A stretch of DNA of 64,000 nt, taken from assembly GCF_958295425.1 (NCBI RefSeq), contig NC_081142.1:29913149-29977148 (forward strand). The letters run 5' to 3'. This document shows, in pieces, positions 1 to 13,438 of this stretch. Origin of the DNA: Solea solea. Lineage: Eukaryota > Chordata > Actinopteri > Pleuronectiformes > Soleidae. The translations under genes and the position numbers were made by a program. Under the pieces are notes generated by a model. It was not told where the DNA came from. It made no database searches and saw nothing but the letters and a program-made list of their open reading frames with translations. The stretch's first letter is position 1, and each line of letters opens with the position of its first letter.

Positions 1-158
1 TGATTTCACTGTTTGGATGTCTTTTTCTATTTGTGTCTTTTGTTGTGCACATTCAGCAAGTATACGGCTGTTTTCTGATTTTTTTCAATTTTCTACTGTC
101 CCATAACATAAACCTCACAAATAAAGTTAACATCTTATAAGATATAGTTATATACCTT

Positions 159-334
159 CAGTGTTTGATTTTGCAATGATTTCACTGTTCGGATGTGTTT
201 TTCTATGTGTGTCTGTTTTTGTGCACATTCAGCAAGTATACGGCTGTTTTCTGATTTTTTTTAATTTTCTACTGTCCCATAACATAAACCTCACAAATAA
301 AGTTAAAAACTTATAAGATATAGTTATATACCTT
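159..334 (+). repeat. Representative 176 bp monomer
   Basis: Shown as the phase reference: it starts at CAGTGTTTGATT and ends just before the next one at 335. It has 53 G/C of 176. Visible internal elements are GTGCAC and GTATAC hexamer palindromes, one conserved CpG in TATACGGC, a run of seven to eight T, AATAAA at 296-301, and the site of the 12 bp palindrome, which in this copy is altered (AACTTATAAGAT). 176 is not a multiple of three, so any reading frame shifts at each monomer and long translation through the array is impossible. There is no CENP-B-box-like sequence. Confidence 0.95.
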
Positions 335-512
335 CAGTGTTTGATTTTGCAATGATTTCACTGTTTGGATGTGTTTTTCTATTTGTGTCTGTTTTTGTGC
401 GCATTCAGCAAGTATACGGCTGTTTTCTGATTTTTTTCAATTTTCTACTGTCCCATAACATAAACCTCACAAATAAAGTTAACATCTTACAAGATATACT
501 TCTGTAACCTCA

Positions 513-3290
513 GTGTTTGATTTTGCATGATTTCACTGTTTGGATGTGTTTTTCTATTTGTGTCTGTTTTTGTGCGCATTCAGCAAGTATACGGCTGTTT
601 TCTGATTTTTTTCAATTTTCTACTGTCCCATAACATAAACCTCACAAATAAAGTTAAAATCTTATAAGATATAGTTATATGCCGCCAGTGTTTGATTTTG
701 CAATGATTTCACTGTTTGGATGTGTTTTTCTATTTGTGTCTGTTTTTGTGCACATTCAGCAAGTATACGGCTGTTTTCTGATTTTTTTCAATTTTCTACT
801 GTCCCATAACATAAATCTCACAAATAAAGTTAACATCTTATAAGATATAGTTAAATGCCGCCAGTGTTTGATTTTGCAATGATTTCACTGTTTGGATGTG
901 TTTTTCTATTTGTGTCTTTTGTTGTGCACATTCAGCAAGTATACGGCTGTTTTCTGATTTTTTTCAATTTTCTACTGTCCCATAACATAAACCTCACAAA
1001 TAAAGTTAACATCTTATAAGATATAGTTATATACCTTCAGTGTTTGATTTTGCAATGATTTCACTGTTTGGATGTGTTTTTCTATTTGTGTCTGTTTTTG
1101 TGCACATTCAGCAAGTATACGGCTGTTTTCTGATTTTTTTCAATTTTCTACTGTCCCATAACATAAACCTCACAAATAAAGTTAACATCTTACAAGATAT
1201 ACTTCTGTAACCTGAGTGTTTGATTTTGCATGATTTCACTGTTTGGATGTGTTTTTCTATTTGTGTCTGTTTTTGTGCGCATTCAGCAAGTATACGGCTG
1301 TTTTCTGATTTTTTTCAATTTTCTACTGTCCCATAACATAAACCTCACAAATAAAGTTAACATCTTATAAGATATAGTTATATACCTTCAGTGTTTGATT
1401 TTGCAATGATTTCACTGTTTGGATGTGTTTTTCTATTTGTGTCTGTTTTTGTGCACATTCAGCAAGTATACGGCTGTTTTCTGATTTTTTTCAATTTTCT
1501 ATTGTCCCGTAACATAAACCTCATAAATAAAGTTAACATCTTATAAGATATACTTCTGTAACCACAGTGTTTGATTTTGCAATGATTTCACTGTTTGGAT
1601 GTGTTTTTCTATTTGTGTCTTTTGTTGTGCACATTCAGCAAGTATACGGCTGTTTTCTGATTTTTTTCAATTTTCTACTGTCCCATAACATAAACCTCAC
1701 AAATAAAGTTAACATCTTATAAGATATACTTCTGTAACCTCAGTGTCTGATTTTGCAATGATTTCACTGTTTGGATGTGTTTTTCTATTTGTGTCTGTTT
1801 TGTGCACATTCAGCAAGTATACGGCTGTTTTCTGATTTTTTTCAATTTTCTACTGTCCCATAACATAAACCTCACAAATAAAGTTAACATCTTATAAGAT
1901 ATACTTCTGTACCCTCAGTGTTTGATTTTGCAAGGATTTCACTGTTTGGAAGTGTTTTTCTATTTGTGTCTTTTGTTGTGCACATTCAGCAAGTATACGG
2001 CTGTTTTCTGATTTTTTTCAATTTTCTATTGTCCCGTAGCATAAACCTCATAAATAAAGTTAACATCTTATAAGATATACTTCTGTAACCTCAGTGTTTG
2101 ATTTTGCAATGATTTCACTGTTTGGATGTGTTTTTCTATTTGTGTCTGTTTTTGTGCGCATTCAGCAAGTATACGGCTGTTTTCTGATTTTTTTAAATTT
2201 TCTACTGTCCCATAACATAAACCTCACAAATAAAGTTAAAATCTTATAAGATATAGTTATATGCCGCCAGTGTTTGATTTTGCAATGATTTCACTGTTTG
2301 GATGTGTTTTTCTATTTGTGTCTGTTTTTGTGCACATTCAGCAAGTATACGGCTGTTTTCTGATTTTTTTCAATTTTCTACTATCCCATAACATAAATCT
2401 CACAAATAAAGTTAACATCTTATAAGATATAGTTATATGCCGCCAGTGTTTGATTTTGCAATGATTTCACTGTTTGGATGTGTTTTTCTATTTGTGTCTT
2501 TTGTTGTGCACATTCAGCAAGTATACGGCTGTTTTCTGATTTTTTTCAATTTTCTACTGTCCCATAACATAAACCTCACAAATAAAGTTAACATCTTATA
2601 AGATATAGTTATATACCTTCAGTGTTTGATTTTGCAATGATTTCACTGTTTGGATGTGTTTTTCTATTTGTGTCTGTTTTTGTGCACATTCAGCAAGTAT
2701 ACGGCTGTTTTCTGATTTTTTTCAATTTTCTACTGTCCCATAACATAAACCTCACAAATAAAGTTAACATCTTACAAGATATACTTCTGTAACCTCAGTG
2801 TTTGATTTTGCATGATTTCACTGTTTGGATGTGTTTTTCTATTTGTGTCTGTTTTTGTGCGCATTCAGCAAGTATACGGCTGTTTTCTGATTTTTTTCAA
2901 TTTTCTACTGTCCCATAACATAAACCTCACAAATAAAGTTAACATCTTATAAGATATAGTTATATACCTTCAGTGTTTGATTTTGCAATGATTTCACTGT
3001 TTGGATGTGTTTTTCTATTTGTGTCTGTTTTTGTGCACATTCAGCAAGTATACGGCTGTTTTCTGATTTTTTTCAATTTTCTATTGTCCCGTAACATAAA
3101 CCTCATAAATAAAGTTAACATCTTATAAGATATACTTCTGTAACCTCAGTGTTTGATTTTGCAATGATTTCACTGTTTGGATGTGTTTTTCTATTTGTGT
3201 CTTTTGTTGTGCACATTCAGCAAGTATACGGCTGTTTTCTGATTTTTTTCAATTTTCTACTGTCCCATAACATAAACCTCACAAATAAAG
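513..3290. repeat. 9-monomer block present twice (513-1708 and 2095-3290)
   Basis: Variant order matches between the two segments at an offset of 1582 bp, nine monomers minus two bases. Shared markers include GCCGCCAG tails (681 and 2263), the one-base-shorter GCATGATTTC form, and the TTTTGTTGTGC variant in the same positions. Differences are few (for example TTAAATGCC versus TTATATGCC, and CCTGAG versus CCTCAG). The match is lost near 1709/3291. Between the copies, 1709-2094 holds two monomers, one with CAAGGATTTC and GGAAGTG, a combination seen again near 12.13 and 16.53 kb. Bases 1-512 hold ordinary monomers. Confidence 0.8.
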
Positions 3291-6218
3291 TTAAAATCTT
3301 ATAAGATATAGTTATATGCCTTCAGTGTTTGATTTCACAATGATTTCACTGTTTGGATGGTTTTTTCTATTTGTGTCTTTTGTTGTGCACATTAAGCAAG
3401 TATACGGATGTTTTCTGATTTTTTTCAATTTTCTATTGTCCCGTAACATAAACCTCATAAATAAAGTTAACATCTTATAAGATATACTTCTGTAACCTCA
3501 GTGTTTGATTTTGCAATGATTTCACTGTTTGGATGTGTTTTTCTATTTGTGTCTGTTTTTGTGCGCATTCAGCAAGTATACGGCTGTTTTCTGATTTTTT
3601 TAAATTTTCTACTGTCGCATAACATAAACCTCACAAATAAAGTTAACATCTTATAAGATATACTTCTGTACCCTCAGTGTTTGATTTTGCAATGATTTCA
3701 CTGTTTGGATGTGTTTTTCTATTTGTGTCTGTTTTGTGCACATTCTGCAAGTATACGGCTGTTTTCTGATTTTTTTCAATTTTCTATTGTCCCGTAGCAT
3801 AAACCTCATAAATAAAGTTAACATCTTATAAGATATACTTCTGTAACCTCAGTGTTTGATTTTGCAATGATTTCACTGTTTGGATGTGTTTTTCTATTTG
3901 TGTCTGTTTTTGTGCGCATTCAGCAAGTATACGGCTGTTTTCTGATTTTTTTAAATTTTCTACTGTCGCATAACATAAACCTCACAAATAAAGTTAACAT
4001 CTTATAAGATATAGTTATATGCCGTCAGTGTTTAATTTTGCAATGATTTCACTGTTTGGATGTGTTTTTCTATTTGTGTCTTTTGTTGTGCACATTCAGC
4101 AAGTATACAGCTGTTTTCTGATTTTTTTCAATTTTCTATTGTCCCGTAACATAAACCTCACAAATAAAGTTAACATCTTATAAGATACACTTCTATAACC
4201 TCAGTGTTTGATTTTGCAATGATTTCACTGTTTGGATGTGTTTTTCTATTTGTGTCTGTTTTGTGCACATTCAGCAAGTATACGGCTGTTTTCTGATTTT
4301 TTTCAATTTTCTACTGTCCCATAACATAAACCTCACAAATAAAGTTAACATCTTATAAGATATACTTCTGTAACCTCAGTGTTTGATTTTGCAATGATTT
4401 CACTGTTTGGATGTGTTTTTCTATATGTGTCTGTTTTTGTGCACATTCAGCAAGTATACGGCGGTTTTCTGATTTTTTTCAATTTTCTACTGTCCCATAA
4501 CATAAACCTCACAAATAAAGTTAACATCTTATAAGATATACTTCTGTAACCTCAGTGTTTGATTTTGCAATGATTTCACTGTTTGGATGTGTTTTTCTAT
4601 TTGTGTCTGTTTTGTGCACATTCAGGAAGTATACGGCTGTTTTCAGATTTTTTTCAATTTTCTACTGTCGCATAACATAAACCTCACAAATAAAGTTAAC
4701 ATCTTATACGATATACTTCTGTACCCTCAGTGTTTGATTTTGCAATGATTTCACTGTTTGGATGTGTTTTTCTATTTGTGTCTGTTTTTGTGCACATTCA
4801 GGAAGTATACGGCTGTTTTCAGATTTTTTTCAATTTTCTATTGTCCCATAACATAAACCTCACAAATGAAGTTAACATTTTATAAGATATAGTTATATGC
4901 CGTCAGTGTTTGATTTTGCAATGATTTCACTGTTTGGATGTGTTTTTCTATTTGTGTCTTTTGTTGTGCACATTCAGCAAGTATACGGCTGTTTTCTGAT
5001 TTTTTTCAATTTTCTATTGTCCCGTAACATAAACCTCACAAATAAAGTTAACATCTTATAAGATTCACTTCTGTAACCTCAGTGTTTGATTTTGCAATGA
5101 TTTCACTGTTTGGATGTGTTTTTCTATTTGTGTCTGTTTTTGTGCGCATTCAGCAAGTATACGGCTGTTTTCTGATTTTTTTCAATTTTCTACTGTCCCA
5201 TAACATAAATCTCACAAATAAAGTTAACATCTTATCAGATATACTTCTGTACCCTCAGTGTTTGATTTTGCAATGATTTCACTGTTTGGAAGTGTTTTTC
5301 TATTTGTGTCTGTTTTTGTGCGCATTCAGCAAGTATACGGCTGTTTTCTGATTTTTTTCAATTTTCTACTGTCCCATAACATAACCTCACAAATAAAGTT
5401 AACATCTTATAAGATATACTTCTGTACCCTCAGTGTTTGATTTTGCTATGATTTCACTGTTTGGATGTGTTTTTCTATTTGTATCTTTTGTTGTGCACAT
5501 TCAGCAAGTATACGGCTGTTTTCTGATTTTTTTCAATTTTCTATTGTCCCGTAACATAAACCTCACAAATAAAGTTAACATCTTATAAGATACACTTCTG
5601 TAACCTCAGTGTTTGATTTTGCAATGATTTCACTGTTTGGATGTGTTTTTCTATTTGTGTCTGTTTTTGTGCACATTCAGCAAATATACGGCTGTTTTCT
5701 GATTTTTTTCAATTTTCTACTGTCCCATAACATAAACCTCACAAATAAACTTAACATCTTATAAGATACACTTCTGTAACCTCAGTGTTTGATTTTGCAA
5801 TGATTTCACTGTTTGGATGTGTTTTTCTATTTGTGTCTGTTTTTGTGCGCATTCAGCAAGTATACGGCTGTTTTCTGATTTTTTTCAATTTTCTACTGTC
5901 CCATAACATAAACCTCACAAATAAAGTTAACATCTTATAAGATATAGTTATATGCCTTCAGTGTTTGATTTTGCAATGATTTCACTTTTTGGATGTGTTT
6001 TTCTATTTGTGTCTGTTTTTCTGCACATTCAGCAAGTATACGGCTGTTTTCTGATTTTTTTCAATTTTCTACTGTCCCATAACATAAACCTCACAAATAA
6101 AGTTAACATCTTATAAGATACACTTCTGTAACCTCAGTGTTTGATTTTGCAATGATTTCACTGTTTGGATGTGTTTTTCTATTTGTGTCTGTTTTTGTGC
6201 GCATTCAGCAAGTATACA
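3291..6218. repeat. Satellite, mixed monomer types with local dimers
   Basis: About 17 monomers with no long regular HOR. A two-monomer step is visible: the GTCGCATAAC variant with TTTAAATTTT recurs at 3614 and 3965 (351 bp). The monomer near 3331-3420 has GATTTCACAATG, a GGATGGTTTTTTC change and ATTAAGCAAG; the same set recurs near 12.83 and 17.23 kb. From about 4.7 kb GGAAGTG and TTATCAGATATAC forms appear. Nothing but satellite is present. Confidence 0.85.
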
Positions 6219-8829
6219 GCTGTTTTCTGATTTTTTTCAATTTTCTACTGTCCCATAACATAAACCTCACAAATAAAGTTAACATCTTATAAGATATAGT
6301 TATATGCCTTCAGTGTTTGATTTTGCAATGATTTCACTTTTTGGATGTGTTTTTCTATTTGTGTCTGTTTTTCTGCACATTCAGCAAGTATACGGCTGTT
6401 TTCTGATTTTTTTCAATTTTCTACTGTCCCATAACATAAATCTCACAAATAAAGTTAACATCTTATCAGATATACTTCTGTACCCTCAGTGTTTGATTTT
6501 GCAATGATTTCACTGTTTGGAAGTGTTTTTCTATTTGTGTCTGTTTTTGTGCGCATTCAGCAAGTAGACAGCTGTTTTCTGATTTTTTTCAATTTTCTAC
6601 TGTCCCATAACATAAACCTCACAAATAAAGTTAAAATCTTATAAGATATAGTTATTTACCCTCAGTGTTTGATTTTGCAATGATTTCACTGTTTGGATGT
6701 GTTTTTCTATTTGTGTCTTTTGTTGTGCACATTCAGCAAGTATACGGCTGTTTTCTGATTTTTTTCAATTTTCTACTGTCCCATAACATAAACCTCACAA
6801 ATAAAGTTAAAATCTTATAAGATATAGTTATATGCTGTCAGTGTTTGATTTTGCAATGATTTCACTGTTTGGATGTGTTTTTCTATTTGTTTCTGTTTTT
6901 GTGCGCATTCAGCAAGTATACGGCTGTTTTCTGATTTTTTTCAATTTTCTACTGTCCCATAACATAAACCTCACAAATAAAGTTAACATCTTATAAGATA
7001 TACTTCTGTACCCTCATTGTTTGATTTTGCAATGATTTCACTGTTTGGATGTGTTTTTCTATTTGTGTCTGTTTTTGTGCACATTCAGCAAGTATATGGC
7101 TGTTTTCAGATTTTTTTCAATTTTCTACTGTCCCATAACATAAACCTCACAAATAAAGTTAAAATCTTATAAGATATAGTTATATGCCTTCAGTGTTTGA
7201 TTTTGCAATGATTTCACTGTTTGGATGTGTTTTTCTATTTGTGTCTGTTTTTGTGCACATTCAGCAAGTATACGGCTGTTTTCTGATTTTTTTCAATTTT
7301 CTACTGTCGCATAACATAATACTCACAAATAAAGTTAACATCTTATAAGATATACTTCTGTACCCTCAGTGTTTGATGTTGCAATGATTTCACTGTTTGG
7401 ATGTGTTTTTCCGTTTGTGTCTGTTTTTGTGCGCATTCAGCAAGTATACGGCTGTTTTCTGATTTTTTTCAATTTTCTACTGTCCCATAACATAAACCTC
7501 ACAAATAAAGTTAACATCTTATAAGATATAGTTATATGCCTTCAGTGTTTGATTTTGCAATGATTTCACTTTTTGGATGTGTTTTTCTATTTGTGTCTGT
7601 TTTTCTGCACATTCAGCAAGTATACGGCTGTTTTCTGATTTTTTTCAATTTTCTACTGTCCCATAACATAAATCTCACAAATAAAGTTAACATCTTATCA
7701 GATATACTTCTGTACCCTCAGTGTTTGATTTTGCAATGATTTCACTGTTTGGAAGTGTTTTTCTATTTGTGTCTGTTTTTGTGCGCATTCAGCAAGTAGA
7801 CAGCTGTTTTCTGATTTTTTTCAATTTTCTACTGTCCCATAACATAAACCTCACAAATAAAGTTAAAATCTTATAAGATATAGTTATTTACCCTCAGTGT
7901 TTGATTTTGCAATGATTTCACTGTTTGGATGTGTTTTTCTATTTGTGTCTTTTGTTGTGCACATTCAGCAAGTATACGGCTGTTTTCTGATTTTTTTCAA
8001 TTTTCTACTGTCCCATAACATAAACCTCACAAATAAAGTTAAAATCTTATAAGATATAGTTATATGCTGTCAGTGTTTGATTTTGCAATGATTTCACTGT
8101 TTGGATGTGTTTTTCTATTTGTTTCTGTTTTTGTGCGCATTCAGCAAGTATACGGCTGTTTTCTGATTTTTTTCAATTTTCTACTGTCCCATAACATAAA
8201 CCTCACAAATAAAGTTAACATCTTATAAGATATACTTCTGTACCCTCATTGTTTGATTTTGCAATGATTTCACTGTTTGGATGTGTTTTTCTATTTGTGT
8301 CTGTTTTTGTGCACATTCAGCAAGTATATGGCTGTTTTCAGATTTTTTTCAATTTTCTACTGTCCCATAACATAAACCTCACAAATAAAGTTAAAATCTT
8401 ATAAGATATAGTTATATGCCTTCAGTGTTTGATTTTGCAATGATTTCACTGTTTGGATGTGTTTTTCTATTTGTGTCTGTTTTTGTGCACATTCAGCAAG
8501 TATACGGCTGTTTTCTGATTTTTTTCAATTTTCTACTGTCGCATAACATAATACTCACAAATAAAGTTAACATCTTATAAGATATACTTCTGTACCCTCA
8601 GTGTTTGATGTTGCAATGATTTCACTGTTTGGATGTGTTTTTCCGTTTGTGTCTGTTTTTGTGCGCATTCAGCAAGTATACGGCTGTTTTCTGATTTTTT
8701 TCAATTTTCTACTGTCCCATAACATAAACCTCACAAATAAAGTTAACATCTTATAAGATATAGTTATATGCCTTCAGTGTTTGATTTTGCAATGATTTCA
8801 CTTTTTGGATGTGTTTTTCTATTTGTGTC
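6219..8829. repeat. Tandem 7-monomer higher-order repeat, 1232 bp period, about 2.1 copies
   Basis: Bases 6219-7450 and 7451-8682 carry the same series of diagnostic variants at an offset of exactly 1232 bp (7 x 176): TTTTTCTGCAC, TATCAGATATAC, CAAGTAGACAGC, TTATTTACCCTC, TTGTTTCTG, CTCATTGTTTG (7013 and 8245), TATATGGC with TTTTCAGATT, CATAATACTC, and TTTTTCCGTTTG. A third partial copy runs from 8683 until it diverges at about 8829, where TTTTGTTGTGC replaces TTTTTCTGC. The copies look virtually identical, so the duplication is recent. Confidence 0.9.
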
Positions 8830-10450
8830 TTTTGTTGTGCACATTCAGCAAGTATACGGCTGTTTTCTGATTTTTTTCAATTTTCTATTGTCCCGTAACA
8901 TAAACCTCACAAATAAAGTTAACATCTTATAAGATACACTTCTGTAACCTCAGTGTTTGATTTTGCAATGATTTCACTGTTTGGATGTGTTTTTCTATTT
9001 GTGTCTGTTTTTGTGCGCATTCAGCAAGTATACGGCTGTTTTCTGATTTTTTTCAATTTTCTACTGTCCCATAACATAAACCTAACAAATAAAGTTAACA
9101 TCTTATCAGATATACTTCTGTACCCTCAGTGTTTGATTTTGCAATGATTTCACTGTTTGGAAGTGTTTTTCTATTTGTGTCTGTTTTTGTGCGCATTCAG
9201 CAAGTAGACAGCTGTTTTCTGATTTTTTTCAATTTTCTACTGTCCCATAACATAAACCTCACAAATAAAGTTAACATCTTATAAGATATAGTTATATGCC
9301 TTCAGTGTTTGATTTTGCAATGATTTCACTTTTTGGATGTGTTTTTCTATTTGTGTCTTTTGTTGTGCACATTCAGCAAGTATACGGCTGTTTTCTGATT
9401 TTTTTCAATTTTCTACTGTCCCATAACATAAACCTCACAAATAAAGTTAACATCTTATAAGATATACTTCTGTAACCTCAGTGTTTGATTTTGCAATGAT
9501 TTCACTGTTTGGATGTGTTTTTCTATTTGTGTCTTTTGTTGTGCACATTCAGCAAGTATACGGCTGTTTCTGATTTTTTTCAATTTTCTACTGTCCCATA
9601 ACATAAACCTCACAAATAAAGTTAACATCTTATAAGATATACTTCTGTAACCTCAGTGTTTGATTTTGCAATGATTTCACTGTTTGGATGTGTTTTTCTA
9701 TTTGTGTCTGTTTTTGTGCACATTCAGCAAGTATACGGCTGTTTTCTGATTTTTTTCAATTTTCTACTGTCCCATAACATAAACCTCACAAATAAAGTTA
9801 ACATCTTATAAGATATAGTTATATACCTTCAGTGTTTGATTTTGCAATGATTTCACTGTTTGGATGTGTTTTTCTATGTGTGTCTGTTCTTGTGCACATT
9901 CAGCAAGTATACGGCTGTTTTCAGATTTTTTTTAATTTTCTACTGTACCATAACATAAACCTCACAAATAAAGTTAACATCTTATAAGATATACTTCTGT
10001 ACCCTCAGTGTTTGATTTTGCAATGATTTCACTGTTTGGATGTGTTTTTCTATTTGTGTCTGTTTTTGTGCACATTCAGCAAGTATATGGCTGTTTTCAG
10101 ATTTTTTTCAATTTTCTACTGTCCCATAACATAAACCTCACAAATAAAGTTAAAATCTTATAAGATATAGTTATATGCCTTCAGTGTTTGATTTTGCAAT
10201 GATTTCACTGTTTGGATGTGTTTTTCTATTTGTGTCTTTTGTTGTGCACATTCAGCAAGTATACGGCTGTTTTCTGATTTTTTTCAATTTTCTATTGTCC
10301 CGTAACATAAACCTCACAAATAAAGTTAACATCTTATAAGATACACTTCTGTAACCTCAGTGTTTGATTTTGCAATGATTTCACTGTTTGGATGTGTTTT
10401 TCTATTTGTGTCTGTTTTTGTGCGCATTCAGCAAGTATACGGCTGTTTTC
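8830..10450. repeat. Satellite, mixed monomers
   Basis: About nine monomers. The segment around 8813-9203 is repeated around 10220-10610 at an offset of 1407 bp (eight monomers minus one base), sharing TTGTCCCGTAAC, the ACACTTCTG tail and TATCAGATATAC. It is broken by CAAGTAGACA at 9203 versus CAAGTATACA at 10610. A 1 bp loss (CTGTTTCTGATT) is seen near 9567. No other sequence is present. Confidence 0.8.
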
Positions 10451-13438
10451 TGATTTTTTTCAATTTTCTACTGTCCCATAACATAAACCTCACAAATAAA
10501 GTTAACATCTTATCAGATATACTTCTGTACCCTCAGTGTTTGATTTTGCAATGATTTCACTGTTTGGAAGTGTTTTTCTATTTGTGTCTGTTTTTGTGCG
10601 CATTCAGCAAGTATACAGCTGTTTTCTGATTTTTTTCAATTTTCTACTGTCGCATAACATAAACCTCACAAATAAAGTTAACATCTTATAAGATATACTT
10701 CTGTAACCTCAGTGTTTGATTTTGCAATGATTTCACTGTTTGGATGTGTTTTTCTATTTGTGTCTGTTTTTGTGCACATTCAGCAAGTATACGGCTGTTT
10801 TCTGATTTTTTTCAATTTTCTACTGTCCCATAACATAAACCTCACAAATAAAGTTAACATCTTATAAGATATAGTTATATACCTTCAGTGTTTGATTTTG
10901 CAATGATTTCACTGTTTGGATGTGTTTTTCTATGTGTGTCTGTTCTTGTGCACATTCAGCAAGTATACGGCTGTTTTCTGATTTTTTTTAATTTTCTACT
11001 GTACCATAACATAAACCTCACAAATAAAGTTAAAATCTTATAAGATATAGTTATATGCCGCCAGTGTTTGATTTTGCAATGATTTCAATGTTTGGATGTG
11101 TTTTTCGATTTGTGTCTGTTTTTGTGCACATTCAGCAAGTATACGGCTGTTTTCTGATTTTTTTCAATTTTCTACTGTCCCATTACATATAACCTCACAA
11201 ATAAAGTTAACATCTTATAAGATATACTTCTGTAACCTCAGTGTTTGATTTTGCAATGATTTCACTGTTTGGATGTGTTTTTCTATGTGTGTCTGTTTTT
11301 GTGCACATTCAGCAAGTATACGGCTGTTTTCTGATTTTTTTTTATTTTCTACTGTCCCATAACATAAACCTCACAAATAAAGTTAAAATCTTATAAGATA
11401 TAGTTATATGCCGCCAGTGTTTGATTTTGCAATGATTTCACTGTTTGGATGTGTTTTTCTATTCGTGTCTTTTGTTGTGCACATTCAGCAAGTATATGGC
11501 TGTTTTCTGATTTTTTTCAATTTTCTACTGTCCCATAACATAAACGTCACATATAAAGTTAAAAACTTATAAGATATAGTTATATACCTTCAGTGTTTGA
11601 TTTTGCAATGATTTCACTTTTTGGATGTGTTTTTCTATTTGTGTCTGTTTTTGTGCACATTCAGCAAGTATACGGCTGTTTTCTGATTTTTTTCAATTTT
11701 CTATTGTCCCGTAACATAAACCTCATAAATAAAGTTAACATCTTATAAGATATACTTCTGTAACCTCAGTGTTTGATTTTGCAATGATTTCACTGTTTGG
11801 ATGTGTTTTTCTATTTGTGTCTGTTTTTGTGCACATTCAGCAAGTATACGGCTGTTTTCTGATTTTTTTCAATTTTCTACTGTCCCATAACATAAACCTC
11901 ACAAATAAAGTTAACATCTTATAAGATATAGTTATATGCCTTCAGTGTTTGATTTCGCAATGATTTCACTGTTTGGATGGTTTTTTCTATTTGTGTCTTT
12001 TGTTGTGCACATTCAGCAAGTATACGGCTGTTTTCTGATTTTTTTCAATTTTCTACTGTCCCATAACATAAACCTCACAAATAAAGTTAACATCTTATAA
12101 GATATACTTCTGTACCCTCAGTGTTTGATTTTGCAAGGATTTCACTGTTTGGAAGTGTTTTTCTATTTGTGTCTTTTGTTGTGCACATTCAGCAAGTATA
12201 CGGCTGTTTTCTGATTTTTTTCAATTTTCTATTGTCCCGTAGCATAAACCTCATAAATAAAGTTAACATCTTATAAGATATACTTCTGTAACCTCAGTGT
12301 TTGATTTTGCAATGATTTCACTGTTTGGATGTGTTTTTCTATTTGTGTCTGTTTTTGTGCGCATTCAGCAAGTATACGGCTGTTTTCTGATTTTTTTAAA
12401 TTTTCTACTGTCGCATAACATAAACCTCACAAATAAAGTTAACATCTTATAAGATATACTTCTGTACCCTCAGTGTTTGATTTTGCAATGATTTCACTGT
12501 TTGGATGTGTTTTTCTATTTGTGTCTGTTTTGTGCACATTCTGCAAGTATACGGCTGTTTTCTGATTTTTTTCAATTTTCTCCTCGCCCATAACATAAAC
12601 CTCACAAATAAAGTTAACATCTTATAAGATATACTTTTGTAACCTCAGTGTTTGATTTTGCAATGATTTCACTGTTTGGATGTGTTTTTCTATTTGTGTC
12701 TGTTTTGTGCACATTCAGCAAGTATACGGCTGTTTTCTGATTTTTTTCAATTTTCTACTGTCCCATAACATAAACCTCACAAATAAAGTTAAAATCTTAT
12801 AAGATATAGTTATATGCCTTCAGTGTTTGATTTCACAATGATTTCACTGTTTGGATGGTTTTTTCTATTTGTGTCTTTTGTTGTGCACATTAAGCAAGTA
12901 TACGGCTGTTTTCTGATTTTTTTCAATTTTCTATTGTCCCGTAACATAAACCTCATAAATAAAGTTAACATCTTATAAGATATACTTCTGTAACCTCAGT
13001 GTTTGATTTTGCAATGATTTCACTGTTTGGATGTGTTTTTCTATTTGTGTCTGTTTTTGTGCGCATTCAGCAAGTATACGGCTGTTTTCTGATTTTTTTA
13101 AATTTTCTACTGTCGCATAACATAAACCTCACAAATAAAGTTAACATCTTATAAGATATAGTTATATGCCGTCAGTGTTTGATTTTGCAATGATTTCACT
13201 GTTTGGAAGTGTTTTTCTATTTGTGTCTGTTTTTGTGCGCATTCAGCAAGTAGACAGCTGTTTTCTGATTTTTTTCAATTTTCTACTGTCCCATAACATA
13301 AACCTCACAAATAAAGTTAAAATCTTATAAGATATAGTTATTTACCCTCAGTGTTTGATTTTGCAATGATTTCACTGTTTGGATGTGTTTTTCTATTTGT
13401 GTCTTTTGTTGTGCACATTCAGCAAGTATACGGCTGTT
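10451..13438. repeat. Large duplicated block, copy 1 (17 monomers)
   Basis: This block matches 14674-17837 monomer by monomer. Matching rare markers are GTACCATAAC (11001 and 15224), CATTACATATAAC (11181 and 15404), CAAGGATTTC (12134 and 16533), CCTCGCCCAT (12582 and 16981) and TAGACAGCTG (13251 and 17650). The offset is 4223 bp before about 11.76 kb and 4399 bp after it, so the other copy has one extra monomer. Copy 1 starts where TTTTCTGATT and TTTTCAGATT differ and ends where CTGTTTACTG and CTGTTTTCTG differ. Confidence 0.9.
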
